A DNA stretch of 64,000 bases, from contig NZ_QNRQ01000001.1 in the NCBI RefSeq assembly GCF_003315175.1, forward strand, positions 310,001 through 374,000, written 5' to 3'. Positions 27,811 to 36,689 of this stretch are shown here, in pieces. The translations under genes were made by a program, and so were the position numbers. Position 1 is the stretch's first letter. Every line of letters begins with the position of its first letter. The notes beneath the pieces are model-generated. The model did no database searches. It was given only the letters and a program-made list of their open reading frames with translations, and was not told the origin of the DNA. Source of the DNA: Eoetvoesiella caeni (GTDB taxonomy: Bacteria > Pseudomonadota > Gammaproteobacteria > Burkholderiales > Burkholderiaceae_B).

Positions 27811-30800
27811 TCAGGGCGCCGCCAGGACTTCGGGCGCTTTGGATGAAGGCTGGGCCATATCGGGCCCGGCCTTTTTCTTTGGCCCTGAAGACCCGGACTG
27901 TGCACCGCTCGGCGCGGGCACTTCATCCAGCTTGGGATCGTCCCAGTCGCCCGACACATGGTAGTGCACCGACATGGCCCGGGCCAAGGGATTGCGCAAC
28001 AGCCATTGGGTCAAGAACGCCCCAACCCCGATAATCGGGTTGAGCGCTATGCCGGCGGCAATCGTCGCTCCGCTCATGTCCAGGTTCGGCACCACCATGG
28101 CCTGCAGATTCAATTTTTCAGTGGCCAGGTTCACATCGCCGCCGATGCTGATATTTCCGGCCGGGCCTTCGACATGGTAATTGTTGAAGTCCATGATGCC
28201 TTGGTCGATATGCAAAGTGCCATACAGGCGATCGAACGGAAAGCCTTCTCTGAACAGGCTGGCGGGACTGATGTTTAACGTGGCCAGCCGCTGTATGGAT
28301 TGCAGCGACAGCAGTTCAAGCAGTCGCGCCGAGCGCGAACTGACGGACTTGAAGCGCCCGGCCTCCATCTTGACATCCACTTTGCCGCTCAGGTCGGCAA
28401 CATCGAATCTCCAGGGCATATGACGCCAGAAGAACTCTCCGTTGAGCGTGCCTTTGCCTTGCTGGACTATATTGCTGAAGCCCAGTTGGTCCATATACTG
28501 TCCAAGGCTGCTTATCTTCGCATCGGCCTTCAGGGTCAGCCCGCGGTTCTCGCCGCTTAGACGCCACTGCCCGGTCCCGCTGAGCTGGGCGGACGGACTC
28601 GTCAGGCTGAATTTGTCCAGCCGCCATAGTTTGCCTCTTTCCTGATTGACGCCCGTCGCCGAAAGGCTGCCCGCCATATGGCCATACAAAATCAGCTTGT
28701 CGACCTGCAACTGCACCGACGGTATGTCGTCCAGCGCGTTTTCGGACAGGTCGGCCTGAGGCTTATCATCGGGATTGACCACCGCCTTGTCGGCCGAACC
28801 CAGCGCCAGGCGTTCGAAATGGGCCTCCACGGTGCCCGGTTTTTTACCTACGGCTTCGTTCCAGGCCACGGTCCCGCTGGTCTGCGCCGACACAACGTCC
28901 ATGCGCCAGCGTTCCGGCTGGGGCCGGGTAACAGTAAGCACTGCCTCGTCCAACGACAAGCCCTTGACATGCAATTGCCGGGACTGCACGCGCAACTGCT
29001 GCAAATCAGGCAACAAGGGGCGCCGGCGCGCGCCGCTGGAATCCGGCAAAGGCTGCGAAAACTCGCCGCTCAGGCTTTCCCATGCGTCCAGGTCAGTAAA
29101 GGGAAAGCGCACGTCGACGGTCATGCCCGCCGGCGGCAAGCTTGTCTCCTGGCCTACAGCCAGGTTGCCGGCATAAAAATACGAGCCTTTCGCGCTTCCT
29201 TCCCGATGCAGCATCGAAGCTTTGACCTTGGTCCCCAAAGCAATGTCCAGCGCCATATCCCGGCTTTTACCGGCTCTGGCCCAGCGCGCATGCAAAGGCA
29301 AAGCCTCGTCTGCCGCTTTGCCCCAGGGCTGGGGCAAATCCAGGTTCAACCCTTTCAGTGAACTGTCCACCGTAAACACCGATCCGCCGGATTTGGCGCG
29401 TTGCCACAGCATTTGATAGGGAAACTGGCCTTTCAGGCGCTTCATTCCTGCAAGGCCCACATAATCGGCAAGCGCCTGCGCGGTAATCTGCCCGCGCATT
29501 TGCAGCCCCTTGCGCGCGCCGCCCACACCGCCGCTGAAGGCCACGGCCCCGCCCAGGAGTTCAGCGTTCAAATTTTCGGCATTCACGCCCGTGTCGGAAA
29601 AATGCAGCTCGCCTTTTACTTTCTCCCAGGCCGGCATTTCCGGCATAAGCCGGAAGGAGTTTCCGTCGAACCGGATCGTGCCCGAGACTGTCGTATCGTC
29701 GCTATTGAGCAAAGGAATGCGCAACTGCAGCGGAACCTCCCAGTTGCCCTGGGCACTGGCTTCGGCCAACTGGCCGTCAAGCAATCCGCCCAAGGGCGAA
29801 TGCTCGGCCAGGGCCAGGTACGTTTGCGCCGCGGCCTGGGTTTCACCCTGGATGCCAAGCACCGACCCATCTTCAATATTCGGTATCCTGGCGACCACAT
29901 TGCGCAGCAAAATGGGCGCACTGTCCGTCGGCCACATCTTTGCCTGGTCGGCCATAATTCGCAAATCGACGCGATGCAGCGATACTTTGCCGTTCATGTC
30001 GGTCAAGCGGGGCCAGCCCTGCTTCCCGTGTTCGGCAGGCAAGTAGTCGATAATGCCGCCGACATAATCGCCCGCGATCAGGAAGTCGCCCTTGGACGTA
30101 TCGTCTCCCCACGGGAAATCCTCGAGATCGCCTTTGATCTTTACAGTTGCATTTTCTAGCTGCCCGGCCAGCAGGCCCTTGGCCAGCCATTCGCGTGCGT
30201 CCAGATTGACGGTATTCGGCAGATGCTCGTCGATCTCGGAAAGCGATGCCCGTTTGAACATACCGTTTATGTCGGCCAATCCGGCCGCGCCCGATCCGCC
30301 CTGGCTCCAGCTGCCTTGCAGTTGCAGATCCATATCGCGGCTGACAAGATGCGCCTGCTTGATCGACGCGCGCAGCGCTTCGCCACCTTCCTGCAGGCCC
30401 ACACCCGCCCGCAGCGCTATCCCATCGAACTTGACGGGCAAGGCAATCAGTTCGCGGGCATGTATTTCAAGCCCCTCCGCCTGCACCGACACATCGATAT
30501 CCGAAGCTGCATCCGTTTTGCGGGAATGTGAAGGGCCTGACGATGCTGAAGTCTCCGAAGCGGCTGCGGCCCCGGGATTTTGCGGCGGCGCCGAGGACCC
30601 GGAAGCCGGAGGCGAATTCGCGTCTTGAGCGCGCGCGGCCGCATAAAGTCCGGCATAATCGGACGCCTTGCCGGCTACATATATCTTTGCCGCACGGGCC
30701 TGAACAACAGTATTTGCATCGACGGCCCAATGCGCGTCGCGCACGCTGGCTTGGCCGACCACCCGCCCGGCCCGTCCCTGTTCGAATGCCAGCCAGCCCT

Positions 30801-31605
30801 GCAGCGACACCTTGCCGGAGTTCAGTCCCGGCGAAATATCCACCCAGGGACTCCAGCTCTTGGCGACCATATCGTCGACATGTACGTAAAGCCGGCCGCG
30901 CAAGTCGTCCAGTACAGGGACCTGGGCGCCGCTGTCCGCCAAGTCAAGCTGCCCGCGCAATTCGAAGGCTGTTCCCAAACCCTGCGGCGGCACGGCGCGC
31001 AAAAAGACGCGAGGGCTGCTCGTTGCCCCCTGGAAGACAAAGTCCACATCGCTCAGAATCAGCGGCGCTGCGGCACGCGTCTCGTCCAGCCACTGGACGG
31101 ATGCGCCGGTCAGTGCAACATGGCGCTGGTTCAGTGCCCACCGCAACAGCGCATCGTCATGCCCTGTATCATTGCCGCCCAACAGCTCTTGCAACTGGAA
31201 GGGCTGGCCCATTACCCATAGCTTATGCTCGTTGTCGCGCCGAATTTTCAGGCTTAGCCCATGAGCTTCCAGGCTGGCGAACTGGGCCGACCTTGAAAAA
31301 ATACTGCGCCAGCTTAAAACCGCCTTCAATTGCGGCAAGTGCAGGACCTGGCCCCGCTGCTCGGTGGTGAAGGAGATGTCCTGGATCTGCAAACGGGGAT
31401 TGAGCCCATGCCACTGTGCGCTTACCTGGCCCAACGTAACCTTTGTGCCGGTGGCCAAGGAAAGTTGCTGCGCAATTTGCGGGCGCCATTGGTCGATATT
31501 GGGCAAGACCCAATAACGCACCCCTAAAAAAAGTACAGCGGCCAGAAAATAAACGACCAGGGCGGCTCGGGCAAGAAAGCGAAAATAGGTTATTGGTTGC
31601 AGCAC
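27811..31605 (-). CDS. yhdP: YhdP-family AsmA-like envelope protein
   Basis: A very large (1264 residues) AsmA-like protein with one N-terminal membrane anchor (about residues 10-32, AALVVYFLAAVLFLGVRYWV). A long periplasmic region follows, predicted from family knowledge to be a beta-groove that carries phospholipids towards the outer membrane. Near the N-terminus, LPNIDQWRPQIAQQLSLATG is typical of YhdP. A low-complexity Ser/Ala/Pro stretch lies around residues 325-365. The start is a GTG at 31605; no clear ribosome site precedes it. The gene diverges from glnE with a 105-base spacer. Confidence 0.87.
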   Translation of the reverse strand: MLQPITYFRFLARAALVVYFLAAVLFLGVRYWVLPNIDQWRPQIAQQLSLATGTKVTLGQVSAQWHGLNPRLQIQDISFTTEQRGQVLHLPQLKAVLSWRSIFSRSAQFASLEAHGLSLKIRRDNEHKLWVMGQPFQLQELLGGNDTGHDDALLRWALNQRHVALTGASVQWLDETRAAAPLILSDVDFVFQGATSSPRVFLRAVPPQGLGTAFELRGQLDLADSGAQVPVLDDLRGRLYVHVDDMVAKSWSPWVDISPGLNSGKVSLQGWLAFEQGRAGRVVGQASVRDAHWAVDANTVVQARAAKIYVAGKASDYAGLYAAARAQDANSPPASGSSAPPQNPGAAAASETSASSGPSHSRKTDAASDIDVSVQAEGLEIHARELIALPVKFDGIALRAGVGLQEGGEALRASIKQAHLVSRDMDLQLQGSWSQGGSGAAGLADINGMFKRASLSEIDEHLPNTVNLDAREWLAKGLLAGQLENATVKIKGDLEDFPWGDDTSKGDFLIAGDYVGGIIDYLPAEHGKQGWPRLTDMNGKVSLHRVDLRIMADQAKMWPTDSAPILLRNVVARIPNIEDGSVLGIQGETQAAAQTYLALAEHSPLGGLLDGQLAEASAQGNWEVPLQLRIPLLNSDDTTVSGTIRFDGNSFRLMPEMPAWEKVKGELHFSDTGVNAENLNAELLGGAVAFSGGVGGARKGLQMRGQITAQALADYVGLAGMKRLKGQFPYQMLWQRAKSGGSVFTVDSSLKGLNLDLPQPWGKAADEALPLHARWARAGKSRDMALDIALGTKVKASMLHREGSAKGSYFYAGNLAVGQETSLPPAGMTVDVRFPFTDLDAWESLSGEFSQPLPDSSGARRRPLLPDLQQLRVQSRQLHVKGLSLDEAVLTVTRPQPERWRMDVVSAQTSGTVAWNEAVGKKPGTVEAHFERLALGSADKAVVNPDDKPQADLSENALDDIPSVQLQVDKLILYGHMAGSLSATGVNQERGKLWRLDKFSLTSPSAQLSGTGQWRLSGENRGLTLKADAKISSLGQYMDQLGFSNIVQQGKGTLNGEFFWRHMPWRFDVADLSGKVDVKMEAGRFKSVSSRSARLLELLSLQSIQRLATLNISPASLFREGFPFDRLYGTLHIDQGIMDFNNYHVEGPAGNISIGGDVNLATEKLNLQAMVVPNLDMSGATIAAGIALNPIIGVGAFLTQWLLRNPLARAMSVHYHVSGDWDDPKLDEVPAPSGAQSGSSGPKKKAGPDMAQPSSKAPEVLAAP

Positions 31606-31710
31606 AGATTGAAATTAGCCAGAGCGGGGTGATATGCAGTATCTTTGACGACTATACCAAGACTTATACCTGAATTTGGGTCAACCGTCCTCACTATTTG
31701 TAATCAATCT

Positions 31711-34485
31711 ATGCCTCACCCTTCCCCTCTGGAGCGCTCCCTGCGCTGGTCCGGCGCGCTGCGCCGCAAAGTCGGCGCCAATGCGGCATTCGAGCAATGG
31801 TTGATTCAGGCCTGCGCCCAGCCCGTTAGCTCGTCCGTCATTCATGGATGGCTGGACGAGCTGCGCGGCCAACCGGCCGATACGCCGTTGGCGCTGGACG
31901 CCACGCGCCGCTTGCTGCGCCAGGTGCGCGAGCGCGTATTCTTTACGCTGCTGGTGCGCGACATAAACGGCGACGCCCCCTTGCAGGAAGTCGTGGCGGC
32001 CATGAGCCTTTTCGCCGACCTGGCGATAGCCCAGGCCTATAAAAGCGTAATAGCCGATCTGGCCGAGACCCACGGCATGCCGCTTGATCCGGCCACCGGC
32101 AAGCCGCAGGAAATGCTGATCATCGGCATGGGCAAACTGGGCGGCAAAGAGCTGAACGTGTCGTCCGATATCGACCTGATCATGCTTTATGGCGAAGAAG
32201 GAGAAACCACAGGCAGGCGCAGAATCAGCCACCACGAATTCTATAGCCGGGTAACGCAACGCATGATGCCTGTGCTGTCTGAAATCGACGCCCATGGGCA
32301 AGTGTTCCGTACCGACTTGCGCCTGCGGCCCGACGGCGACTCGGGCCCATTGGCCTGGAGCCTGGATGCCCTGGAAAATTACTTGATCACGCAGGGCCGC
32401 GAGTGGGAACGTTATGCCTGGCTCAAGGCGCGGGCCATCCCTTGCAAAGCCTACGCCGACAGCGATACGGACACCCAGCAGGCCCAACTGGAATCCCTGC
32501 GCACGCCCTTCGTCTACCGCAAGTATTTCGACTTCGACTCGCTTTCGGCCTTGCGCTCATTGCGCGAACGTATACGCCAGGACTGGCAACGGCGCGCCAT
32601 GGCGCGCAACGGCATAGACACCACGCACAACGTCAAACTGGGCGACGGCGGCATACGCGAAATCGAATTCGTCGTGCAACTGACTCAACTGATACGCGGC
32701 GGACGACTGCCTTCGCTGCAACAGCGCAATCTGCTCAAGGCCCTGCGCAAGCAAGAAGCGGCGGGCGTCATAGAATCGGATATCGCCACGCAACTGCAAG
32801 CGGCCTACACATTCTTGCGGCGCACCGAGCACATGTTGCAGTATCGCGAAGATGAACAAACCCATCTATTGCCGCACGACGCGGCGCTGCGCGACGACCT
32901 TGCCCAGGCCATGAACATGAGTCCGGCCGACTTCGAAGCCACCCTGGCCCGCCACCGTGCCTTCGTCAACCGGACTTTCCGCGACGCCTTCCGCATCGCA
33001 GGCGTAGGCGAAGAAGTCGATCAGGCCGACCAGAGCGTCGGCCCTGGAACCTCCTGCGCCAGTCTGAACCGGCAAGTAGAGGCGCAGTTCGACGAACATT
33101 CCGAAACGCTGGCCCGCCGCATCGATTCGCTGCTCGACAGCCACCGTATACGCAGCCTGCCCACCACCAGCCGCAAGCGCCTGGAAACACTGTTGCCGGC
33201 CGCGATCAGCGCGGCAGCTAAAACCGACCATCCCGAGCAAACCGCCATTCGGCTGTTCGACCTTATCGAACAGATTGCACAGCGCAGCGCCTACTTGGCC
33301 TTGCTGGCCGAATACCCGGAAACTCTGGCGCGTGTCGCCCGCATCGTCGGCGCCAGTCCCTGGGCCTCGCAGTATCTGCGCCAGTACCCTTTATTGCTGG
33401 ACAGCCTGATCGAATGGCGCTCGCTCATGGCCGCGCCCGACTTTCCTCAGTTGGCCCAGCAACTGCACGAAGAAATGGATGCCTGCCTGCTGCCCACCGG
33501 CCAACCGGATGTAGAACAGCAAATGAACCTGATGCGCGACGCCCAGCGCCAAATCAGCTTCCAGTTGCTGGCTCAGGACCTGGCCGGCGAACTCAGCGTC
33601 GAGAAGCTGGCCGATCAGCTTTCAGCCTTGGCCGACATGCTGTTGGCCGAAACCATACACAGGGTCTGGCCTTTGGTTCAGCCCAAGGGCCAAAACCGCG
33701 AGCACCTGCCGCCTCCCCGCTTCGCCGTCATTGCCTACGGCAAGCTGGGCGGCAAAGAACTGGGCTATGCCTCGGACCTGGACCTGGTCTTCCTGTATGA
33801 CGACAGCCGCGAGGATGCGGCCGAAATCTATGCCAAGCTCGGGCGGCGCATGTCGTCCTGGCTTTCGACCATGACTTCGTCGGGCCGGCTGTACGAGATC
33901 GATCTGCGCCTGCGCCCCGACGGCGATGCGGGCGTGCTGGCCGCCTCGGTCGAGGCGTTTGCCCAATACCAGACCTCGCACGCCTGGGCCTGGGAGCACC
34001 AGGCCATCACGCGCGCACGCTTCGCCGCCGGGGATCCGCAAGTAGGTGCCCGCTTCGAAAACATACGGCGCGATGTGCTTCTGCTGCCGCACGACGCGGA
34101 AAAGCTCAAGCACGAAGTGCGCCAGATGCGCGCGAAAATCAGCGCCGGCCACCCCAACCCCTCGGGCAATTTCGACCTGAAGCATGACCGGGGCGGCATG
34201 GTGGACCTGGAATTCGTCATCCAATACCTGGTATTGAGCCAAGCCTCGTCCCATCCTGAACTGCTCGAAAACCTGGGCAATATCGCGTTGCTGGGGCTAG
34301 CCGCCCAGGCAGGGCTAATTCCGCCGCCGCTGGCAGTGCAATGCGCCGCTGCCTACCGGACCTTCCGCAAGACCCAACATGCGCTGCGCCTGCAAGGCGC
34401 GGAAAAAGCCCGAATCGATGCGGGCCAGTTAATTGCCGAACGCGACGCCGTAGCCGCGCTTTGGGACCTGGTCATGGGCGACTAA
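31711..34485 (+). CDS. glnE: Bifunctional glutamine synthetase adenylyltransferase/adenylyl-removing enzyme
   Basis: A 924-residue regulator of glutamine synthetase that adds or removes AMP in response to PII signals and glutamine. Two nucleotidyltransferase domains are visible: N-terminal, near residues 138-160 ([20 protein letters not shown]), and C-terminal, near residues 675-697 ([20 protein letters not shown]). Each has the SDxDL metal motif. The start at 31711 was preferred over an upstream ATG that adds 22 residues. It is about 4 kb downstream of gdhA, so nitrogen-assimilation genes lie near each other, but they are not co-transcribed. Confidence 0.95.
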   Translation: MPHPSPLERSLRWSGALRRKVGANAAFEQWLIQACAQPVSSSVIHGWLDELRGQPADTPLALDATRRLLRQVRERVFFTLLVRDINGDAPLQEVVAAMSLFADLAIAQAYKSVIADLAETHGMPLDPATGKPQEMLIIGMGKLGGKELNVSSDIDLIMLYGEEGETTGRRRISHHEFYSRVTQRMMPVLSEIDAHGQVFRTDLRLRPDGDSGPLAWSLDALENYLITQGREWERYAWLKARAIPCKAYADSDTDTQQAQLESLRTPFVYRKYFDFDSLSALRSLRERIRQDWQRRAMARNGIDTTHNVKLGDGGIREIEFVVQLTQLIRGGRLPSLQQRNLLKALRKQEAAGVIESDIATQLQAAYTFLRRTEHMLQYREDEQTHLLPHDAALRDDLAQAMNMSPADFEATLARHRAFVNRTFRDAFRIAGVGEEVDQADQSVGPGTSCASLNRQVEAQFDEHSETLARRIDSLLDSHRIRSLPTTSRKRLETLLPAAISAAAKTDHPEQTAIRLFDLIEQIAQRSAYLALLAEYPETLARVARIVGASPWASQYLRQYPLLLDSLIEWRSLMAAPDFPQLAQQLHEEMDACLLPTGQPDVEQQMNLMRDAQRQISFQLLAQDLAGELSVEKLADQLSALADMLLAETIHRVWPLVQPKGQNREHLPPPRFAVIAYGKLGGKELGYASDLDLVFLYDDSREDAAEIYAKLGRRMSSWLSTMTSSGRLYEIDLRLRPDGDAGVLAASVEAFAQYQTSHAWAWEHQAITRARFAAGDPQVGARFENIRRDVLLLPHDAEKLKHEVRQMRAKISAGHPNPSGNFDLKHDRGGMVDLEFVIQYLVLSQASSHPELLENLGNIALLGLAAQAGLIPPPLAVQCAAAYRTFRKTQHALRLQGAEKARIDAGQLIAERDAVAALWDLVMGD

Positions 34486-34637
34486 TACCCTGCTTTGAAA
34501 CCAGGCAAACAGGACACCAGCCCCTTTTGAAGTTTTGGCGGCTTCCTGCCGGCTGCTCGTTTTTGGGCGCCGCCAGGACCGCGCCGCCTACAACTCTGTA
34601 TTTTGGAATACCGGCTTTGGGTATTAAAATACCGGGT

Positions 34638-35315
34638 ATGACTGAATTTCAACGCCCCGTTCTCGATCTGCCCAAATCCAGCAAAAAAGTTTTGCTGCAC
34701 TCTTGCTGCGCGCCCTGCTCCGGCGAGGTCATGGAAGCCATGACAGCTTCAGGCATCGACTACGCCATTTACTTCTACAACCCCAACATTCATCCCGATC
34801 GCGAATACGAAATCCGCAAGAACGAAAACATCCGTTTTGCTGAAGAACACAATATTCCGTTCATCGATGCAGACTACGACCGCGACAATTGGTTCGAACG
34901 CGTCAAAGGCCTGGAGAACGAACCTGAACGCGGCGCACGCTGCACCGTCTGTTTCGACATGCGCTTTGAACGTACAGCGCTCTATGCGCACGAACATGGG
35001 TTCGATACGATTACAAGTTCACTGGGCATTTCGCGCTGGAAAGACATGAACCAGATCAACGGTTGCGGCGAGCGCGCCGCGGCACGCTACCCGGAACTGG
35101 TGTATTGGACATACAACTGGCGCAAAGGTGGGGGTTCGGCGCGCATGATCGAAATCAGCAAGCGCGAAGAGTTCTACCAGCAAGAGTATTGCGGCTGCAT
35201 CTACTCGCTGCGAGACACAAATCGCCATCGGCGCGAACATGGGCGCGAAGCAATCACGATAGGCGTAAAGTTCTACGGCAAAGACGAGCGTGCTCCGGCC
35301 AAGGCCGGAAAGTAG
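34638..35315 (+). CDS. queH: Epoxyqueuosine reductase QueH
   Basis: A 225-residue member of the former DUF208 family, catalysing the last step of queuosine synthesis in tRNA. Cysteine motifs expected for the iron-sulfur and metal sites are present: [10 protein letters not shown] (Cys23, 24, 27), RCTVCFDMR and [11 protein letters not shown]. The start was set at the ATG at 34638, where the sequence begins [20 protein letters not shown]; the open frame reaches back into glnE, but that part is a shadow. It is the non-homologous alternative to QueG. No other queuosine gene is nearby. Confidence 0.92.
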   Translation: MTEFQRPVLDLPKSSKKVLLHSCCAPCSGEVMEAMTASGIDYAIYFYNPNIHPDREYEIRKNENIRFAEEHNIPFIDADYDRDNWFERVKGLENEPERGARCTVCFDMRFERTALYAHEHGFDTITSSLGISRWKDMNQINGCGERAAARYPELVYWTYNWRKGGGSARMIEISKREEFYQQEYCGCIYSLRDTNRHRREHGREAITIGVKFYGKDERAPAKAGK

Positions 35316-35397
35316 GCGCAAGCCCTGCCACAACGGCTTTCATAAGCTTCCTAAAAGCCGCCTTGGCCGCGCCAGGCGCCGGCCGGTGTGGCTGCCT

Positions 35398-35637
35398 TCA
35401 GGACTTGGGCTTCTTGGGTTTTTGCGGCTTTTCAGGAACGATCGAAATCGGGTCGCTGGCCGGAAATGTTTCTTCCAGGGCGTCGTCCAGGGCGTCTTCG
35501 CGATTCTGGACCGGCTTGACCTCTTCTGTACTTCCTTCAGACGAAGGCTTGCCTTTTTCGTCCGCATCGGTACGGGTTGGCGTGCCACGATGCGCGGGCG
35601 ATGGCGGCGTGCCGGTTGGCGTGTTGGCCTTTTGCAT
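35398..35637 (-). CDS. Small acidic/polar conserved hypothetical protein
   Basis: A 79-residue hydrophilic protein rich in Pro, Lys, Thr and Glu. The segment ALDDALEETFPASDPISI near residue 50 resembles a motif found in many short proteobacterial proteins of unknown function. It has no signal peptide or membrane segment and ends in KPQKPKKPKS. Upstream on the same strand lies a CsbD-like gene, after 94 bases, so the two may be expressed together under stress. A real gene is likely because of the conserved motif. Confidence 0.65.
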   Translation of the reverse strand: MQKANTPTGTPPSPAHRGTPTRTDADEKGKPSSEGSTEEVKPVQNREDALDDALEETFPASDPISIVPEKPQKPKKPKS

Positions 35638-35731
35638 TATCCTCTCCAGATCAAATGGTCGGAATATGAACTTATAAGATACCGCAGTCCAGCTTGGTCC
35701 GCCATCCGCGTATCAGATGCTTACCTTGTGG

Positions 35732-35917
35732 CTACGGTTTTTTGCTTTTGTGCGTCGTGCGCTCCTTGGCGTCCCCGTACTCCGCCTGCGTCTTGCCTAT
35801 CACTTTTTCCGCGGCCCCCTTCAGTTCGGTCGATGGACGGCCAGTGGCCCGGCCCGCGGCTTCTTTGACGGTACCTGTGACTTCTTTGGCACGCCCCTTC
35901 ACTTGGTCTTTGTTCAT
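35732..35917 (-). CDS. CsbD-family stress-response protein
   Basis: A 61-residue CsbD-like protein. The start MNKDQVKGRAKEVTGTVKEA and the later LKGAAEKVIGKTQAEYGDAK are the two characteristic amphipathic repeats. In Bacillus, CsbD is a general-stress protein, and proteobacterial homologues are often induced by envelope or osmotic stress; the molecular function is unknown. The start follows AAGGAGCATTGA. The gene lies in a group of small putative stress or envelope genes. Its upstream region, 35918-36172, is shared with the divergent periplasmic protein and includes an unusual run of eight G near 36093-36100. Confidence 0.85.
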   Translation of the reverse strand: MNKDQVKGRAKEVTGTVKEAAGRATGRPSTELKGAAEKVIGKTQAEYGDAKERTTHKSKKP

Positions 35918-36172
35918 TCAATGCTCCTTCAATAAGATATTGCGCAATACGATTGCCCGGTGAAACACACCCATCGTGAGCAAGTTCCATGCCCGCAAAC
36001 GTCGTGCAGTGGTGGTTTCCGCAAGAATGCCCGACTTTTTCCACACTCTCCCCTCGGCGCGGCCTCATGCGTAAAGGCTATGTGCAAGGCATGGGGGGGG
36101 CACGCCACTTGCTAGAACCGGCATGAGCCGGGAAAGCGCCCGCTACTCGGCCGCAACTTTTTGGAGATCCAC

Positions 36173-36589
36173 ATGAAAGCTATCAAACCCGCTATCGGTA
36201 CTCTGGTATTAGGCTTGTGCGTTGCCGCCTTCGGGGTCCAGGCGCAAACCTCCACCGCTCCAGCCGCAACGCCCAATGCTGCGGCAACCACCGGTGCAGC
36301 CGCGTCATCCAACCGAAGCAGCATCAACGATACATACAGGCAGGACAAGCAACGGTGCAATGATATGAAGGGCAACGATAAGGATGTATGCTTGAAAGAA
36401 GCAAAAGCCAAGCGCGACACAGCCAAGGCCAACAATAAGGAAGCCAAGGAAAAGGCCGAAGCCCACCACGATGCGCAATCCGAAAAGGCGGATGCCCAAT
36501 ATAAAGTTGCAAAAGAGAAATGCGACGCTATGTCAGGCGATGCCAAAGACCAATGTATCGCCAATGCTAAGACGCGCTACATGAAATAA
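36173..36589 (+). CDS. Periplasmic hypothetical protein with two Cys-x10-Cys repeats
   Basis: A 138-residue protein with a clear signal peptide (MKAIKPAIGTLVLGLCVAAF, cleavage near GVQAQT) and an Ala/Thr-rich linker. Two repeats carry paired cysteines at 62/73 and 117/128. Both have the form Cys-(N/D)-x-M-x-G-(N/D)-x-K-D-x-Cys, separated by a Lys/Ala-rich, probably helical or coiled-coil stretch. Each pair could form a disulfide in the periplasm. The ATG at 36173 follows TTGGAGATCC. Similar short proteins occur in other Burkholderiales, but I cannot assign a function. Confidence 0.75.
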   Translation: MKAIKPAIGTLVLGLCVAAFGVQAQTSTAPAATPNAAATTGAAASSNRSSINDTYRQDKQRCNDMKGNDKDVCLKEAKAKRDTAKANNKEAKEKAEAHHDAQSEKADAQYKVAKEKCDAMSGDAKDQCIANAKTRYMK

Positions 36590-36669
36590 CGCCGAACTCG
36601 TTATTCTCGGCGTTGGGATATGCGGAAAATGCCGTCGGCCCGGCCACCAGGAAAGCCGGCATTTTCCGC
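36588..36669 (+). other. Two consecutive hairpins upstream of the AsmA-family gene
   Basis: The first stem is AACGCCGA (36588-36595) with TCGGCGTT (36607-36614). The second is a perfect 13-bp pair, GCGGAAAATGCCG (36622-36634) with CGGCATTTTCCGC (36657-36669), over a 22-base loop. Neither is followed by a T-run. They fill the gap between the small periplasmic protein and the AsmA-family gene, 20 bases before its start. Confidence 0.6.
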
Positions 36670-36689
36670 GCTCCAGGAGTCAGAGCAGC

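Noticed and set aside
34341-34637. Possible 99-residue N-terminal extension of QueH
   Set aside because: Most of it overlaps the end of glnE in another frame; the conserved protein begins at 34638.
36093-36100. Run of eight G
   Set aside because: It is in non-coding DNA upstream of the secreted protein gene; a phase-variation role is conceivable, but it is too far from any promoter I can place.
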